DNA of 64,000 nucleotides from Alphaproteobacteria bacterium (lineage in GTDB: Bacteria > Pseudomonadota > Alphaproteobacteria > Rhizobiales > JAJFHC01): positions 62,001 through 126,000 of the forward strand of contig JAJFHD010000105.1 in the NCBI GenBank assembly GCA_021775805.1, in the 5' to 3' direction. Under the pieces are notes generated by a model. It ran no database searches. It was not told where the DNA came from and saw nothing but the letters and a program-made list of their open reading frames with translations. Positions 1 to 8,374 of this stretch are shown here, one piece after another (positions within the stretch are counted from its first letter, which is position 1; the number at the start of each line of letters is the position of its first letter). The position numbers and the translations under genes are program-made.

Positions 1-2
1 CA

Positions 3-302
3 GGATACAATCTAGCGGCGTGCCACAACTCCGACCCGTTCTTTGCAACTGCGCCAACCCTGAGTATTCGGCAGGCATGGCGGTCGTGGCGTTGTCACTT
101 GTGGGACGAGGACTCTGGAAAGATCACGAGCATCAGTGAACTGAAAGCAAAAGGGCCGGGTGGGCATGGCGCGTCACCGGATGCGGCGCAAAGCGGCCAG
201 AACGATCTAGGTGTGCTGGACGCCTTGTACGACGGCACAAGAGTTGTGAGTGTACCCCGGAACGACAAAAGTGACCTGTCATCGGCACGCAGCGATCACT
301 AG
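3..302 (+). CDS. C-terminal fragment of an unidentified protein
   Basis: The frame beginning at base 3 is open from the window edge to a TAG at 300-302, so this is the last 99 residues of a gene that starts outside the window. The visible part is polar. It has a Trp/Arg-rich stretch (AWRSWRCHLWDED) followed by ELKAKGPGG and a low-complexity tail. I do not recognise the family, and no catalytic motif or membrane segment is visible. It has the same orientation as the glycosyltransferase that starts 120 bases later, so it could be the upstream member of that run. It could also be a chance open frame, since only about 300 bases can be tested. Confidence 0.4.
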   Translation, partial: GYNLAACHNSDPFFATAPTLSIRQAWRSWRCHLWDEDSGKITSISELKAKGPGGHGASPDAAQSGQNDLGVLDALYDGTRVVSVPRNDKSDLSSARSDH

Positions 303-421
303 GATCCAGGGCCTAGGCCTCAACGCGGTGTCGTTGCCGGCTTCCTTGTTGCCGCCACTTTCCCAAATCGGCGGGTTTCGCACGACCGATCTGATCCTCT
401 AAAACAATCTGGCACACTCTT

Positions 422-1582
422 ATGAAAATCGCGCAGTTGTGTCCCTATGACATCGATCGAACGGGTGGCGTGCAACGGCACATTAAGGCACTTTCGCAGG
501 AACTGCAGAACCGCGGGCATGACGTCATCATCATTGCGCCGGGCCCCGCCCCAGACAAGCCGACGCCGGGGGTGGTGTATTCCGGAATTCAATATGCGAC
601 AGGATGGAGTGGCACGCGCTTTGAGATTTCCGCGATTGGTGTTGCAGAACGGCGCCGGTTGCTGAATTTCCTCAAAGACTGGAATGTGGATATCGTGCAC
701 TTCCACACGATCTGGGTACCAATGATGCCGTTCCAGGTCTTTCTGGGATTGGAGTGCGCTACAGCGGCTACCTTCCACGATACGCCGCCGGACACGAAAT
801 CGGGACATATCTGGTTCAGAACCTATCAGATTTGGAGCCACTGGTTTCTCAACCGACTCGACGGCGCTATCGCTGTGTCGAAAGCACCGGCACGCCATCT
901 TTATCGGGGGCCATGTGGTGTCAACCCGGTAATACTGCCACCTTGCGTCAATCTCGAGGATTTTCGGGCGATTGAGCGAACCCGGATGGATGGCACACGG
1001 GACTGTTTCGAAGTACTCTTTGTCGGTCGCTTTGAACCAAGAAAAGGGGTGACAACGCTTCTTGCCGCCTGGACGCTGCTTCTGGAAAAAACCAGAAACG
1101 ATCGCGGCAGTCGGAAATACAGGCTTACAATCGCTGGATCCGGTGAGCTCGAAAATGAGATACTGGAAGCGCGTGACAAATTCGGCGGCGACCGGGTGAC
1201 GGTCGTGAAAAAACCGACCGACGGCGAGATCCCGGAATTGATGCGCAATGCGGATCTGCTGGTGGCGCCGTCGCCTTACGGGGAGAGTTTTGGCATTGTT
1301 CTGGTGGAAGCCCTGGCTGGCGGACTGCCCGTGGTTGCTGCCGACAATCATGGCTATGTCACGGTTCTGACCGGGCCGGGGCGGGATTGTCTTGTCAAGG
1401 CCGGGCAACCGCATGAACTGGCCGATGCCATCATCCGTATGGCACAGGACGCGGGATTGAGAGAGACCATATCCAATTGGGGCCGGGAACACGCCATGTC
1501 TTTTGACGTCCGAAATACGGTGGCGGACTTCGAGAGTTTCTTTGCCGGTGCGATTGAACGGTTTCGCAACAGGTCGGCCTGA
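422..1582 (+). CDS. GT4 family glycosyltransferase
   Basis: A 386-residue GT-B glycosyltransferase of the GT4/RfaG type, expected to move a sugar from a nucleotide-sugar donor to a lipid or glycan acceptor at the cytoplasmic face of the inner membrane. The N-terminal domain has the GGVQRHIKAL glycine-rich loop near residue 15. The C-terminal domain has LFVGRFEPRKGV near 200 and the EX7E nucleotide-sugar motif in ESFGIVLVE near 288, followed by ALAGGLPVVA. Length is normal for the family. The ATG at 422 begins a typical Rossmann strand (MKIAQLCPYD), although no strong Shine-Dalgarno is seen. It heads the lipid-assembly run, which suggests a glycolipid or lipid-linked acceptor. The actual sugar and acceptor cannot be read from the sequence. 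Confidence 0.88.
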   Translation: MKIAQLCPYDIDRTGGVQRHIKALSQELQNRGHDVIIIAPGPAPDKPTPGVVYSGIQYATGWSGTRFEISAIGVAERRRLLNFLKDWNVDIVHFHTIWVPMMPFQVFLGLECATAATFHDTPPDTKSGHIWFRTYQIWSHWFLNRLDGAIAVSKAPARHLYRGPCGVNPVILPPCVNLEDFRAIERTRMDGTRDCFEVLFVGRFEPRKGVTTLLAAWTLLLEKTRNDRGSRKYRLTIAGSGELENEILEARDKFGGDRVTVVKKPTDGEIPELMRNADLLVAPSPYGESFGIVLVEALAGGLPVVAADNHGYVTVLTGPGRDCLVKAGQPHELADAIIRMAQDAGLRETISNWGREHAMSFDVRNTVADFESFFAGAIERFRNRSA

Positions 1583-1708
1583 AGAGGCCGTCAAAATTCG
1601 ACTGGAGTCAGCTTGCGGCAAGGTTTAAAAGGACCGGTGAGGGATTAGTTGGATTGCCGGAACCCGTTGTCTGGCGCGCCAACTCAAACATTCGGGTGGG
1701 AGAGGGTC

Positions 1709-3334
1709 GTGGCGAATGCTGCCGATCTTGTAGTATCGGCCGATTTCGGTACGAGCGGTGTCAAGGTCGGCGTGGTCGATCGTGGCATGAATATCCTTGC
1801 AAGCCAAACCGAGACCTATCCGCTTCATCTGCCGGCACCGGGATATGCCGAGCAAAATCCGGAGGACTGGTGGGCCGCCCTTTGCAGAGCCGTCTTGAGC
1901 CTCTCAGGAAAGGTGGAAAATCTCCCTGAGCGTACTGCGGCGCTCTCGTTCTGTGGCCAGATGGCCGGTGTGATTTGCGCAAATGCAGAGGGTAAGCCTT
2001 TGCGTCCCTGCCTCATCTGGCTGGACAAGAGATCGGCGGAAACCACCCGGAAGCTGGTTGGTGGCGGCCTCACGATCCGGGGCTACAACCCGATCAAGAT
2101 GGCGCAATGGTTGTACCTGGCCAATGGTGCTCCATCTTTGACCGGCATGGATCCTCCCGGCAAGATGCTCTGGATTCGCGAGAACGAGGCGGAAGTCTGG
2201 GGCCAGACCCACAAACTGCTCGATCCCAAGGACTGGCTCGTGCATCGCGCCACCGAACAATTCGTGACGACGCCGGACAGCGCCAATCTGACGTGGATGA
2301 TGGACAGCAGAAACCGACGTCAATGCTGGTCGGAACGCCTGTGCAATTTGGTCGGGATCCCGTCGACACTCCTGCCGGAGATTGTCGATGGCACGGCGAT
2401 TGCCGGCGGATTGACGGAAAAGAGTGCGGACGAACTGGGCCTCCCGGCAGGAACGCCTGTCCTTGCCGGCAGCGGCGACGTCTTTGCGTCGGCCTTGGGC
2501 AGCCGGGCGGTGGCTGATGGCGCGCTGCACATCTGCGTGGGAACAAGTTGCTGGATTGGCGGCTTTTTTCCTTCTCGCCGCCTGAATGTGACGGACGTGT
2601 ACGCGACAATCAGTGCAGCTGCCGAGAGCCGGCCGCTTCTGATCGCGTCTCAGGAAACAGCTGGAGCGTGCATCAACTGGATTCGGCATGTCGTGGACGA
2701 CGATGCCGGGAGCGTTCCCAATCGCCTGAACGACATGATCGATCTGGCTCTGGAATGCCAGGACGGTTCGCCGCCGATGTTTTTACCCTGGATGACAGGA
2801 GAACGTGTGCCCGCGGACGAAAGCCGCCTGCGCGGCGGGTTTTTGGGCCTCTCCCTTACGGATACCAGGCAAACCATGATTCGTGGCGTGCTTGAAGGCA
2901 TAGCCCTTAATACGCGTTGGGCGTTTCAGTCCGTCTATCGGCAAAAGGGAGTCGACCGGTCCGTGCCGATCTCGCTCGTTGGCGGTGTCTTTGCGAGCCG
3001 GAGCTGGTGCCAGCTCCTGTCAGACTGCCTTCAGGTGCCGATGACCGTTCAAAGCCAACCGCAGCTTGCCGGTGTGCGCGGTGCGGCAATGGTTGCCGCG
3101 ACAGGTTTGGGTTGGGCCGAGTCACCGTGGTCTGTTGTCGACATTGACGCTGGACAGAAAGCCGATCTGATCGAACCGGACGAACGTCGCGCGGCATACT
3201 TTGATGCGCGATTTGACGAGTTTCTTCATGCCTATCGGCGTGTACTGCCGTGGTTTCGAAAGGCAGATTTCCCCGTGGTTTTGCCCAAAGGCCCAAAGAA
3301 AGCTCCGGACAGCGGCGGACAAAATCATGATTGA
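1709..3334 (+). CDS. FGGY-family sugar/polyol kinase (xylulokinase-like)
   Basis: A 541-residue kinase of the FGGY family (xylulokinase, glycerol kinase and ribulokinase relatives), which phosphorylates sugars or sugar alcohols with ATP. The N-terminal phosphate-binding motif ADFGTSGVKVGVVD lies near residue 10. FCGQMAG near 72 and the second-domain glycine motifs (GSGDVFASALG, LVGGVFASRSW) are in place. I prefer the GTG at 1709, preceded by GGGAGAGG, over an upstream TTG at 1649, because the encoded protein then begins directly at the first beta strand. The end overlaps the next gene by 8 bases. FGGY kinases usually sit in sugar-catabolic operons. Here the neighbour is a CDP-alcohol phosphatidyltransferase, so the phosphorylated polyol may become a lipid headgroup (inference). 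Confidence 0.85.
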   Translation: MANAADLVVSADFGTSGVKVGVVDRGMNILASQTETYPLHLPAPGYAEQNPEDWWAALCRAVLSLSGKVENLPERTAALSFCGQMAGVICANAEGKPLRPCLIWLDKRSAETTRKLVGGGLTIRGYNPIKMAQWLYLANGAPSLTGMDPPGKMLWIRENEAEVWGQTHKLLDPKDWLVHRATEQFVTTPDSANLTWMMDSRNRRQCWSERLCNLVGIPSTLLPEIVDGTAIAGGLTEKSADELGLPAGTPVLAGSGDVFASALGSRAVADGALHICVGTSCWIGGFFPSRRLNVTDVYATISAAAESRPLLIASQETAGACINWIRHVVDDDAGSVPNRLNDMIDLALECQDGSPPMFLPWMTGERVPADESRLRGGFLGLSLTDTRQTMIRGVLEGIALNTRWAFQSVYRQKGVDRSVPISLVGGVFASRSWCQLLSDCLQVPMTVQSQPQLAGVRGAAMVAATGLGWAESPWSVVDIDAGQKADLIEPDERRAAYFDARFDEFLHAYRRVLPWFRKADFPVVLPKGPKKAPDSGGQNHD

Positions 3335-3983
3335 CGGTGTTTTCAAACGCTATATCGATCCTTGCTGGGAATACCCCGCACGGTTGCTTGTCCGTGTGGG
3401 GCTGAGCGCGAACCAGGTTACCGTCATCGGTCTGGTTCTGGTTGTGTTGAATTGTGCGTTGTTTCTCCTTCACCGCTCGACGATCTGGTTCGGGGTCGGA
3501 CTGGCGGTTACGTTCGCAGCTGATTCACTGGACGGCGCTGTCGCCAGGCTTCGGAATGAATGTTCGATGTTTGGCGGTTACCTCGATGCGGTTGTGGATC
3601 GTTATCAGGAATTGATCGTGTTCTTGACGTTGGGGTACTTCACGGGTGCCTGGCTTGCCACAATGGTTGCCCTGTCGGGAGCCTTCCTGACCAGTTATGC
3701 GAAGGCCCGGACCGCCGTCGAGATGCCGATCAGCAACGATCACTGGCCTGATCTGTTCGAGAGGTTGGAGCGCACAGTATTTCTGTGTGTTCTCCTGGTC
3801 GCCAACGGCGTTGTGGAGTCCTTTACGCAAAGCCCACAGCCGATCATGGAACCTGGCCTTTGGCTCTTCGGAGCTCTGGCCCACGGCACGGCGATCCAGC
3901 GATTTTATCGGGCTCGCGGCATGCTTCTCGAGCAGCAGCGGGTAACCCCCGATCCCGATAACACCGCTGATGCCGATCAATGA
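3327..3983 (+). CDS. CDP-alcohol phosphatidyltransferase, copy 1
   Basis: A 218-residue integral membrane enzyme of the CDP-alcohol phosphatidyltransferase superfamily, which joins a CDP-activated lipid or alcohol to an alcohol or alcohol phosphate with release of CMP. The diagnostic DGxxAR(x8)GxxxDxxxD motif is complete: DGAVAR, eight residues, G, three residues, D, three residues, D (residues about 70-95). Several hydrophobic segments follow. The ATG at 3327 lies inside the end of the kinase gene, and the stop overlaps the next start by 4 bases, so translation is probably coupled. Headgroup specificity (glycerol-P, inositol-P or other) is not readable. The adjacent kinase suggests a sugar-phosphate acceptor. 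Confidence 0.85.
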   Translation: MIDGVFKRYIDPCWEYPARLLVRVGLSANQVTVIGLVLVVLNCALFLLHRSTIWFGVGLAVTFAADSLDGAVARLRNECSMFGGYLDAVVDRYQELIVFLTLGYFTGAWLATMVALSGAFLTSYAKARTAVEMPISNDHWPDLFERLERTVFLCVLLVANGVVESFTQSPQPIMEPGLWLFGALAHGTAIQRFYRARGMLLEQQRVTPDPDNTADADQ

Positions 3984-4753
3984 ATGGCGGCGACAGGAAT
4001 CCTGCCACGGTTGCGGTGTTGATACGTTCTACGATTTTTCACATCGTGAGTTTCCTGACGGCTCTTGTCTATTGCGTGGCCTTGCCGTTCCTTTTCCTGC
4101 CCCGTCATTGGGGCGCCCCCATCCTGTTTTCGTTCCTTCGCGTTTTTCTCTGGGAACTCAAGACAATCTGCGGATTGGATCATGAAATCCGGGGAAGGGA
4201 AAATATTCCAGAAGGTCAGGTTCTGGTCGCGTCAAAACACCAGTCGGCGTGGGAGACGATTGCGTTCTCGCTAATGCTCAATGACCCTGTTTTTATCGTG
4301 AAGGGGGAGTTGTTCTGGGTGCCCGTGGTGGGTTGGATAATCAGGAAGATGGGGCACCTTGGGGTTCAAAGAAAGTCAGGTATCGGGTCGATGGCAAACA
4401 TGCTTGAGGCGGCCAAGCTACGCGCTGCCGAAGGGCGGAACCTCATCATATTTCCGGAAGGCACCAGAGGGACGCCCGACGCGGATTCGGAATTCAAACA
4501 GGGTATCGGCGTGCTCTACCGGATACTGAAATTACCATGTGTACCGGTGGTTCTGAACTCCGGGCAGTTCTGGCCACGCAGAAGCTGGTTGCGTTATCCG
4601 GGCAAGATCACGGTTCAGTTTCTCCAACCGATCGAGCCCGGACTTGAAGTGAACCAGTTCGCGTCGATGCTAAAGAACACGATTGACGAGGAGTCCAGGA
4701 AGCTTAGGCCGGAGGCCGGGACAGACACAGATATCCGGCATTCGGCAATCTGA
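3980..4753 (+). CDS. 1-acyl-glycerol-3-phosphate acyltransferase (PlsC-like)
   Basis: A 257-residue membrane acyltransferase of the PlsC/LPAAT family, which transfers an acyl chain from acyl-ACP or acyl-CoA to a lysophospholipid or similar acceptor. A hydrophobic N-terminal segment (about residues 15-45) is followed by the catalytic block KHQSAWE near 86 and the phosphate-binding FPEGTRG near 159, with VPVVLNSG near 190. The usual HX4D motif reads HX4E here, a conservative change. The start overlaps the upstream gene (ATGA-type overlap). Being directly followed by an acyl carrier protein gene, it may use the product of the local ACP/KAS pair rather than housekeeping acyl-ACP (inference). Confidence 0.86.
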   Translation: MNGGDRNPATVAVLIRSTIFHIVSFLTALVYCVALPFLFLPRHWGAPILFSFLRVFLWELKTICGLDHEIRGRENIPEGQVLVASKHQSAWETIAFSLMLNDPVFIVKGELFWVPVVGWIIRKMGHLGVQRKSGIGSMANMLEAAKLRAAEGRNLIIFPEGTRGTPDADSEFKQGIGVLYRILKLPCVPVVLNSGQFWPRRSWLRYPGKITVQFLQPIEPGLEVNQFASMLKNTIDEESRKLRPEAGTDTDIRHSAI

Positions 4754-4963
4754 CGCATCGGTGCTTTGGCAAGAACTGTGTACGAGGCAGAAGCGCGAAG
4801 GTACTCGCTGTCGCGGCTTGCCGCCCACCATGAAAAGCGCCGTAATATATGTAGGTTCTTGCCATCAATTGCCATACATTAGGCATCGCAACATTTGGTT
4901 ATCTGCGTTATATGGATTGCGGTCGTGCGATCCGAGTGAACAACAAATTGAAGATTTAATTCG

Positions 4964-5254
4964 ATGACAGCGACGAACGCGAACCCGACATCCCACACTG
5001 AAATGGTCGATCGAATTCTCGATATTGTTGCGTCGGAAGGCATGATTGAACGGGCACGGGTTGCACCGGACGTTGTTCTCGACAGTCTGGATGTCGCGTC
5101 GGCGGACTTGATGATGATCCTAATGGCGATTGAAGAGGAATATGGCGTTTACATCCCGGTAGACGAGTCGCTGTCCGAGGCGAAGACAGTGGGGGAACTG
5201 ATCAACGCCATCACCTCCCATATCGAAGAAGAGCGCGGGCAGACCAGTTCATGA
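4964..5254 (+). CDS. Acyl carrier protein (NodF-like)
   Basis: A 96-residue acidic acyl carrier protein. The 4'-phosphopantetheine attachment Ser is visible in VLDSLDVASADLM near residue 43, and the following helix (MAIEEEYGVYIP) is typical of the fold. It is somewhat longer than housekeeping AcpP and is paired with a ketoacyl synthase, with the ATGA stop/start overlap at 5251. This ACP-KAS order recalls NodF-NodE in rhizobia, where a dedicated ACP carries specialised acyl chains (family knowledge). A 210-base gap separates it from the acyltransferase gene, so it may have its own promoter, although I cannot point to a convincing one. Confidence 0.87.
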   Translation: MTATNANPTSHTEMVDRILDIVASEGMIERARVAPDVVLDSLDVASADLMMILMAIEEEYGVYIPVDESLSEAKTVGELINAITSHIEEERGQTSS

Positions 5255-6459
5255 GAAATGTCGTAGTAACCGGGATGGGATCGGTTAGCGCGGTTGGTTT
5301 CGGAGCTGAAATCCTTTGGCGAGCTGCCAGGGACGGTCAAACCGGGGTTGATGAATTTCTCCTCGAGAGATCCGAAAAACAGCATGTGCGCATTGCGGCA
5401 GCGGTGAAGAATTACATACCGGCCAATCATTTCAGCCGTCAACTGATTCAGACCTGTGATCGGTTCAGCCAGTTTGGCCTGCTTGCCGCAGACGAGGCCA
5501 TGAAACAGGCAGGACTGCACGACGACGAATCCCAGGGGCCCCGGGTTGCGGTTATCATTGGGTCGGGTATTGGCGGCGCAGAAACGAATGACGAGGGACA
5601 TTACAATTTTTATGTAAGAAAGGGTCGGGAGGAACCCTTCGCGATACCCCGTGTAATGCCGAATGCAGCTGCTTCCCAGATCACCATGAAATACGGCTGT
5701 AAGGGGCCATCTTTTGCAGTCTCAAGCGCATGCTCGTCGAGCTCCCAGGCCGTTGGCCTCGGCATGCAGATGATCCGCGCAGGGATGGTAGATCGGGCAA
5801 TCGTTGGAGGCAGCGAGGCCCTGCTGACTCCGGCCGTGTTCCGGGCATGGGAGGGGCTTAGAGTCCTGACGCCCGATGCCTGCCGGCCCTTTTCGAAAGG
5901 GCGCAATGGCATGGTGCTGGGCGAAGGGGCGGCAGTACTCGTGATCGAAGCGGACGACATTGCAAAGGCGCGCGGGGCCGCAGCGATTGCGACAATTGCT
6001 GGATATGGAACGACTAGCGATGCCGGAGATCTTGTCCGACCGGACCCTGACGGTGCAGCACGATCCATGGCAATGGCTCTTGAAGATGCCGGGTTGGCGC
6101 CTGACGACATCGACTATGTCAATGCCCACGGCACCGGCACGGTGCTCAATGACGTTACGGAAACGGAAGCCTTGAAGCGGACTTTCGGAGATCATGCAGG
6201 CAAGCTGTCGATTTCATCCACAAAGCCAATTCACGGACACACATTGGGTGCGGCCGGAGCGATTGAACTTGTCGTCACAGTGAAGGCGTTGATCGAACAG
6301 ATTGTACCACCGACGATCAACTGGAAAGAGGCCGATCCAAAATGCGACCTGGATGTCGTGCCCAACACGGCCCGGAACATTCCCATTCGTGCGGCCCTGA
6401 CAAACTCGTTCGCGTTTGGCGGGATCAATGGATCTTTGATCGTAGTGCCGGCAAGCTGA
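5251..6459 (+). CDS. Beta-ketoacyl-ACP synthase II (FabF/NodE-like)
   Basis: A 402-residue condensing enzyme of the FabF/NodE group, which extends acyl-ACP by two carbons using malonyl-ACP. The catalytic triad is complete: Cys in SSACSSSSQ near residue 160, His in NAHGTGT near 292, and His in IHGHTLGAAG near 330. It is translationally coupled to the upstream ACP. Resemblance to NodE is visible around the second His (NAHGTGT, ND, ET, FGDHA). Located far from any recognisable fab core genes, it more likely serves specialised acyl synthesis for the surrounding lipid genes than bulk fatty-acid synthesis (inference). Confidence 0.88.
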   Translation: MRNVVVTGMGSVSAVGFGAEILWRAARDGQTGVDEFLLERSEKQHVRIAAAVKNYIPANHFSRQLIQTCDRFSQFGLLAADEAMKQAGLHDDESQGPRVAVIIGSGIGGAETNDEGHYNFYVRKGREEPFAIPRVMPNAAASQITMKYGCKGPSFAVSSACSSSSQAVGLGMQMIRAGMVDRAIVGGSEALLTPAVFRAWEGLRVLTPDACRPFSKGRNGMVLGEGAAVLVIEADDIAKARGAAAIATIAGYGTTSDAGDLVRPDPDGAARSMAMALEDAGLAPDDIDYVNAHGTGTVLNDVTETEALKRTFGDHAGKLSISSTKPIHGHTLGAAGAIELVVTVKALIEQIVPPTINWKEADPKCDLDVVPNTARNIPIRAALTNSFAFGGINGSLIVVPAS

Positions 6460-6492
6460 TGGTTTTGACTCTGATTTCGGAAGTTTCCTGAG

Positions 6493-6909
6493 TTGTCCCG
6501 GACAGAGCTCGAGATTGGCCCGATTGAGGTCTCGACCGGCCGGGAAGATGTTTTTCGATTCGCAAATGCGTTATGTCCGCAGGGCACCGCTCCTTCGGCG
6601 TCTCAGGCCGTTCCGCTGACGTTTCCCATCCGATGGCTGTCGTTGCCGGAGATAGGAGACGTCATTCGTCAGTCTCTTCAGGGTAGCAACGTTGTGCTTC
6701 TGCATACCGGTCAGTCCTTCGACTATGAGACGCCGCTGGTGATCGACAGCTACTATCGGCTACATGTCCGCGCGTCACGCCGGCCAGAAGGCGGGAACCG
6801 GCTGCATGTTGTTGGCACGGCTTTCGACGTGACCGGTGAGCTTGCACTGACAATGGGCGCGACACTCCTGGTTCTTCCGGAGACGATTTTGGACGGTGCC
6901 CGGGTATGA
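6493..6909 (+). CDS. Hot-dog fold MaoC/FAS1-type dehydratase-like protein
   Basis: A 138-residue single hot-dog domain resembling the N-terminal half of MaoC/FAS1-type dehydratases. A hydrophobic beta-rich core (VVLLHTGQSFDYETPLVI, near residues 73-90) precedes another strand-rich segment ending in TLLVLPE. The usual hydratase motif with catalytic Asp/His is not visible, so it may be the non-catalytic partner of the next gene. The start is a TTG at 6493 with GGAAG about 9 bases upstream; no ATG is available in frame at the right place. Its stop overlaps the following gene by 4 bases. Together the two would make a heterodimeric double hot-dog acting on beta-hydroxyacyl-ACP (inference). Confidence 0.68.
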   Translation: MSRTELEIGPIEVSTGREDVFRFANALCPQGTAPSASQAVPLTFPIRWLSLPEIGDVIRQSLQGSNVVLLHTGQSFDYETPLVIDSYYRLHVRASRRPEGGNRLHVVGTAFDVTGELALTMGATLLVLPETILDGARV

Positions 6910-7310
6910 CGAAGGCTTTACCGCAACCAGGAGACACATTGCCGGAGCTGTCGGTTCCGCCGGTTTCGACAAGTCAAATCCGCGCCTATGCCGAAGCGTC
7001 ACTTGATTTCAACCCTATCCATACCGACCGCCAGCTGGCGCTGTCGGCCGGGCTTGACGGTGTCCCGGTACAGGGCATGTTGATCATGGGGCAATTTGAG
7101 GCACTTATCAGCAAATGGCGCCCGGATGCAATCATCCGGCACCTGGACGCCCGGTTCGTTCGGCCATTGACGGTCGACCGACGTTTTCGCGTTCTCGGCC
7201 GTGTTGTTCAGGCTGGCGAGGCAGAGGCAAAAGTGCGTCTTACCGCCGTTGAGGACGACAGTGGCTTGGTGTGTATCGGCGGTGCAAAACTGTCTTTCTC
7301 GCGTGACTGA
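6906..7310 (+). CDS. MaoC-like (R)-hydratase/dehydratase
   Basis: A 134-residue hot-dog protein of the MaoC/PhaJ group. The signature YAEASLDFNPIHTD near residues 28-41 carries the Asp and His expected for hydration/dehydration of enoyl/3-hydroxyacyl thioesters, and GVPVQGMLIMG follows as in (R)-specific hydratases. It overlaps the previous hot-dog gene. It ends 11 bases before the convergent glycosyltransferase gene, closing the plus-strand run. With the ACP and KAS it supplies the dehydration step of an acyl-elongation cycle. No ketoreductase or enoyl reductase gene is present nearby, so those steps would come from elsewhere. Confidence 0.82.
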   Translation: MTKALPQPGDTLPELSVPPVSTSQIRAYAEASLDFNPIHTDRQLALSAGLDGVPVQGMLIMGQFEALISKWRPDAIIRHLDARFVRPLTVDRRFRVLGRVVQAGEAEAKVRLTAVEDDSGLVCIGGAKLSFSRD

Positions 7311-7321
7311 AGGGGGCGCTG

Positions 7322-8338
7322 TCACGTCAGGTTTTCGCCACCGACTTTCCAGAATTTGGACAACGCCCGGATCATGATGGTGTTGTTGCGCTTGTCGTTG
7401 TCGCCGGCACCGCTGTTTATCCGTCCCAGGCTTGACTGTTTGAAGAACTCGATATGCTGCTTGGGAGGGCAACACAGCCTGTTTGAGGGAACGATAAACT
7501 TGTCTGCGCAACAGTGAGCGCTCATCCAGACATCATCGACGAAGAACGCCGCATCGGGCATGCCGCTGTAGTCAACCAGCCGGTCCTTGTCGAAGAACCG
7601 GGGTTTGATCAGATAACCCGTCAGTCCCTGAAAAACATCGATCGGATATGGATCTGAGAGCCGCGTTGCGCGAACCGGGGCCGGGGGTTTCTTGAACAGG
7701 TTCGACAGGATCGTGGTTGGCCGATCGGTTAAATCTCCCGGCACGACCCAGCCGCTCATGGCAATGGCCGCATCAGGCATGGCCTCCGAGGCACGTTCAA
7801 GGTCGCCGATCAGGTTTGGAGGGTAGATGCGGTCGTCATCGACGACGACGATTTTCTGATCAGGGGGCAGGGACAAGATCGATGGAATGGCCTTTGTCGC
7901 CGGTCCCCAGTCCTTGCACGAAACGACCTGGACCATTTCCAGAGCGTGAATCGATTCCGGTATCTCATAGGCTACCTGTTCGCGTTTCGAGAATTCCGGG
8001 ACGTTCAGGTAAATTGCCATCGGTGCCTTGTTTTGCGCCAGCAGGCTTTTCAGCGATCCTTCGATGAAAGGCAACCGGCTGGGGATGGTCGTCAGACTTA
8101 CGACAATATCCGACCGATCCGGATTCTGAAGGCACTGTTTGTCGAGTTGCGAAATGTCGGCCCCAGTCAGGCGTCTTTCATCGAGAATATCCAACAGCAG
8201 ATGCTCGCCTTCAAAGAACCTGTGGATGAAATATGCCAGCATCAGCATCGCGACGATCCCGACCGTCAAGACAATCCCGGTTACCATGCCGATCGTCCCA
8301 ACCGGGGATGGCTCATAGAGCGAATGTTGCTGCAGCAT
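7322..8338 (-). CDS. Membrane-anchored glycosyltransferase-like protein with DDD motif
   Basis: A 338-residue protein with one N-terminal transmembrane helix (about residues 14-40) and a GT-A-like domain. VSLTTIPSRLPFIEGSLKSL near 80 resembles the entry strand and helix of GT2-type enzymes, CKDWGPATK near 140 and VVVDDDRIYPP near 165 carry the probable metal/nucleotide-binding Asp cluster. A second partial match to this fold is the C-terminal half of the large glycosyltransferase at 29559-31430 (SLDDDIAYPDNY), so this genome uses the fold more than once. An internal ATG at 8287 is an alternative start. It lies 36 bases downstream of a CDP-alcohol phosphatidyltransferase in the same direction, so a membrane-lipid acceptor is plausible. 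Confidence 0.68.
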   Translation of the reverse strand: MLQQHSLYEPSPVGTIGMVTGIVLTVGIVAMLMLAYFIHRFFEGEHLLLDILDERRLTGADISQLDKQCLQNPDRSDIVVSLTTIPSRLPFIEGSLKSLLAQNKAPMAIYLNVPEFSKREQVAYEIPESIHALEMVQVVSCKDWGPATKAIPSILSLPPDQKIVVVDDDRIYPPNLIGDLERASEAMPDAAIAMSGWVVPGDLTDRPTTILSNLFKKPPAPVRATRLSDPYPIDVFQGLTGYLIKPRFFDKDRLVDYSGMPDAAFFVDDVWMSAHCCADKFIVPSNRLCCPPKQHIEFFKQSSLGRINSGAGDNDKRNNTIMIRALSKFWKVGGENLT

Positions 8339-8374
8339 TCAATTCGGTGTTCGCGGCAAGACAGCATGCGCATG

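Noticed and set aside
320..1621. 433-residue minus-strand open frame
   Set aside because: It is antisense to a clear GT4 glycosyltransferase, is rich in Arg/His/Cys in the way of shadow frames, and has no family motif.
1904..2689. 261-residue minus-strand open frame
   Set aside because: Antisense to the FGGY kinase, whose motifs are intact. No domain features.
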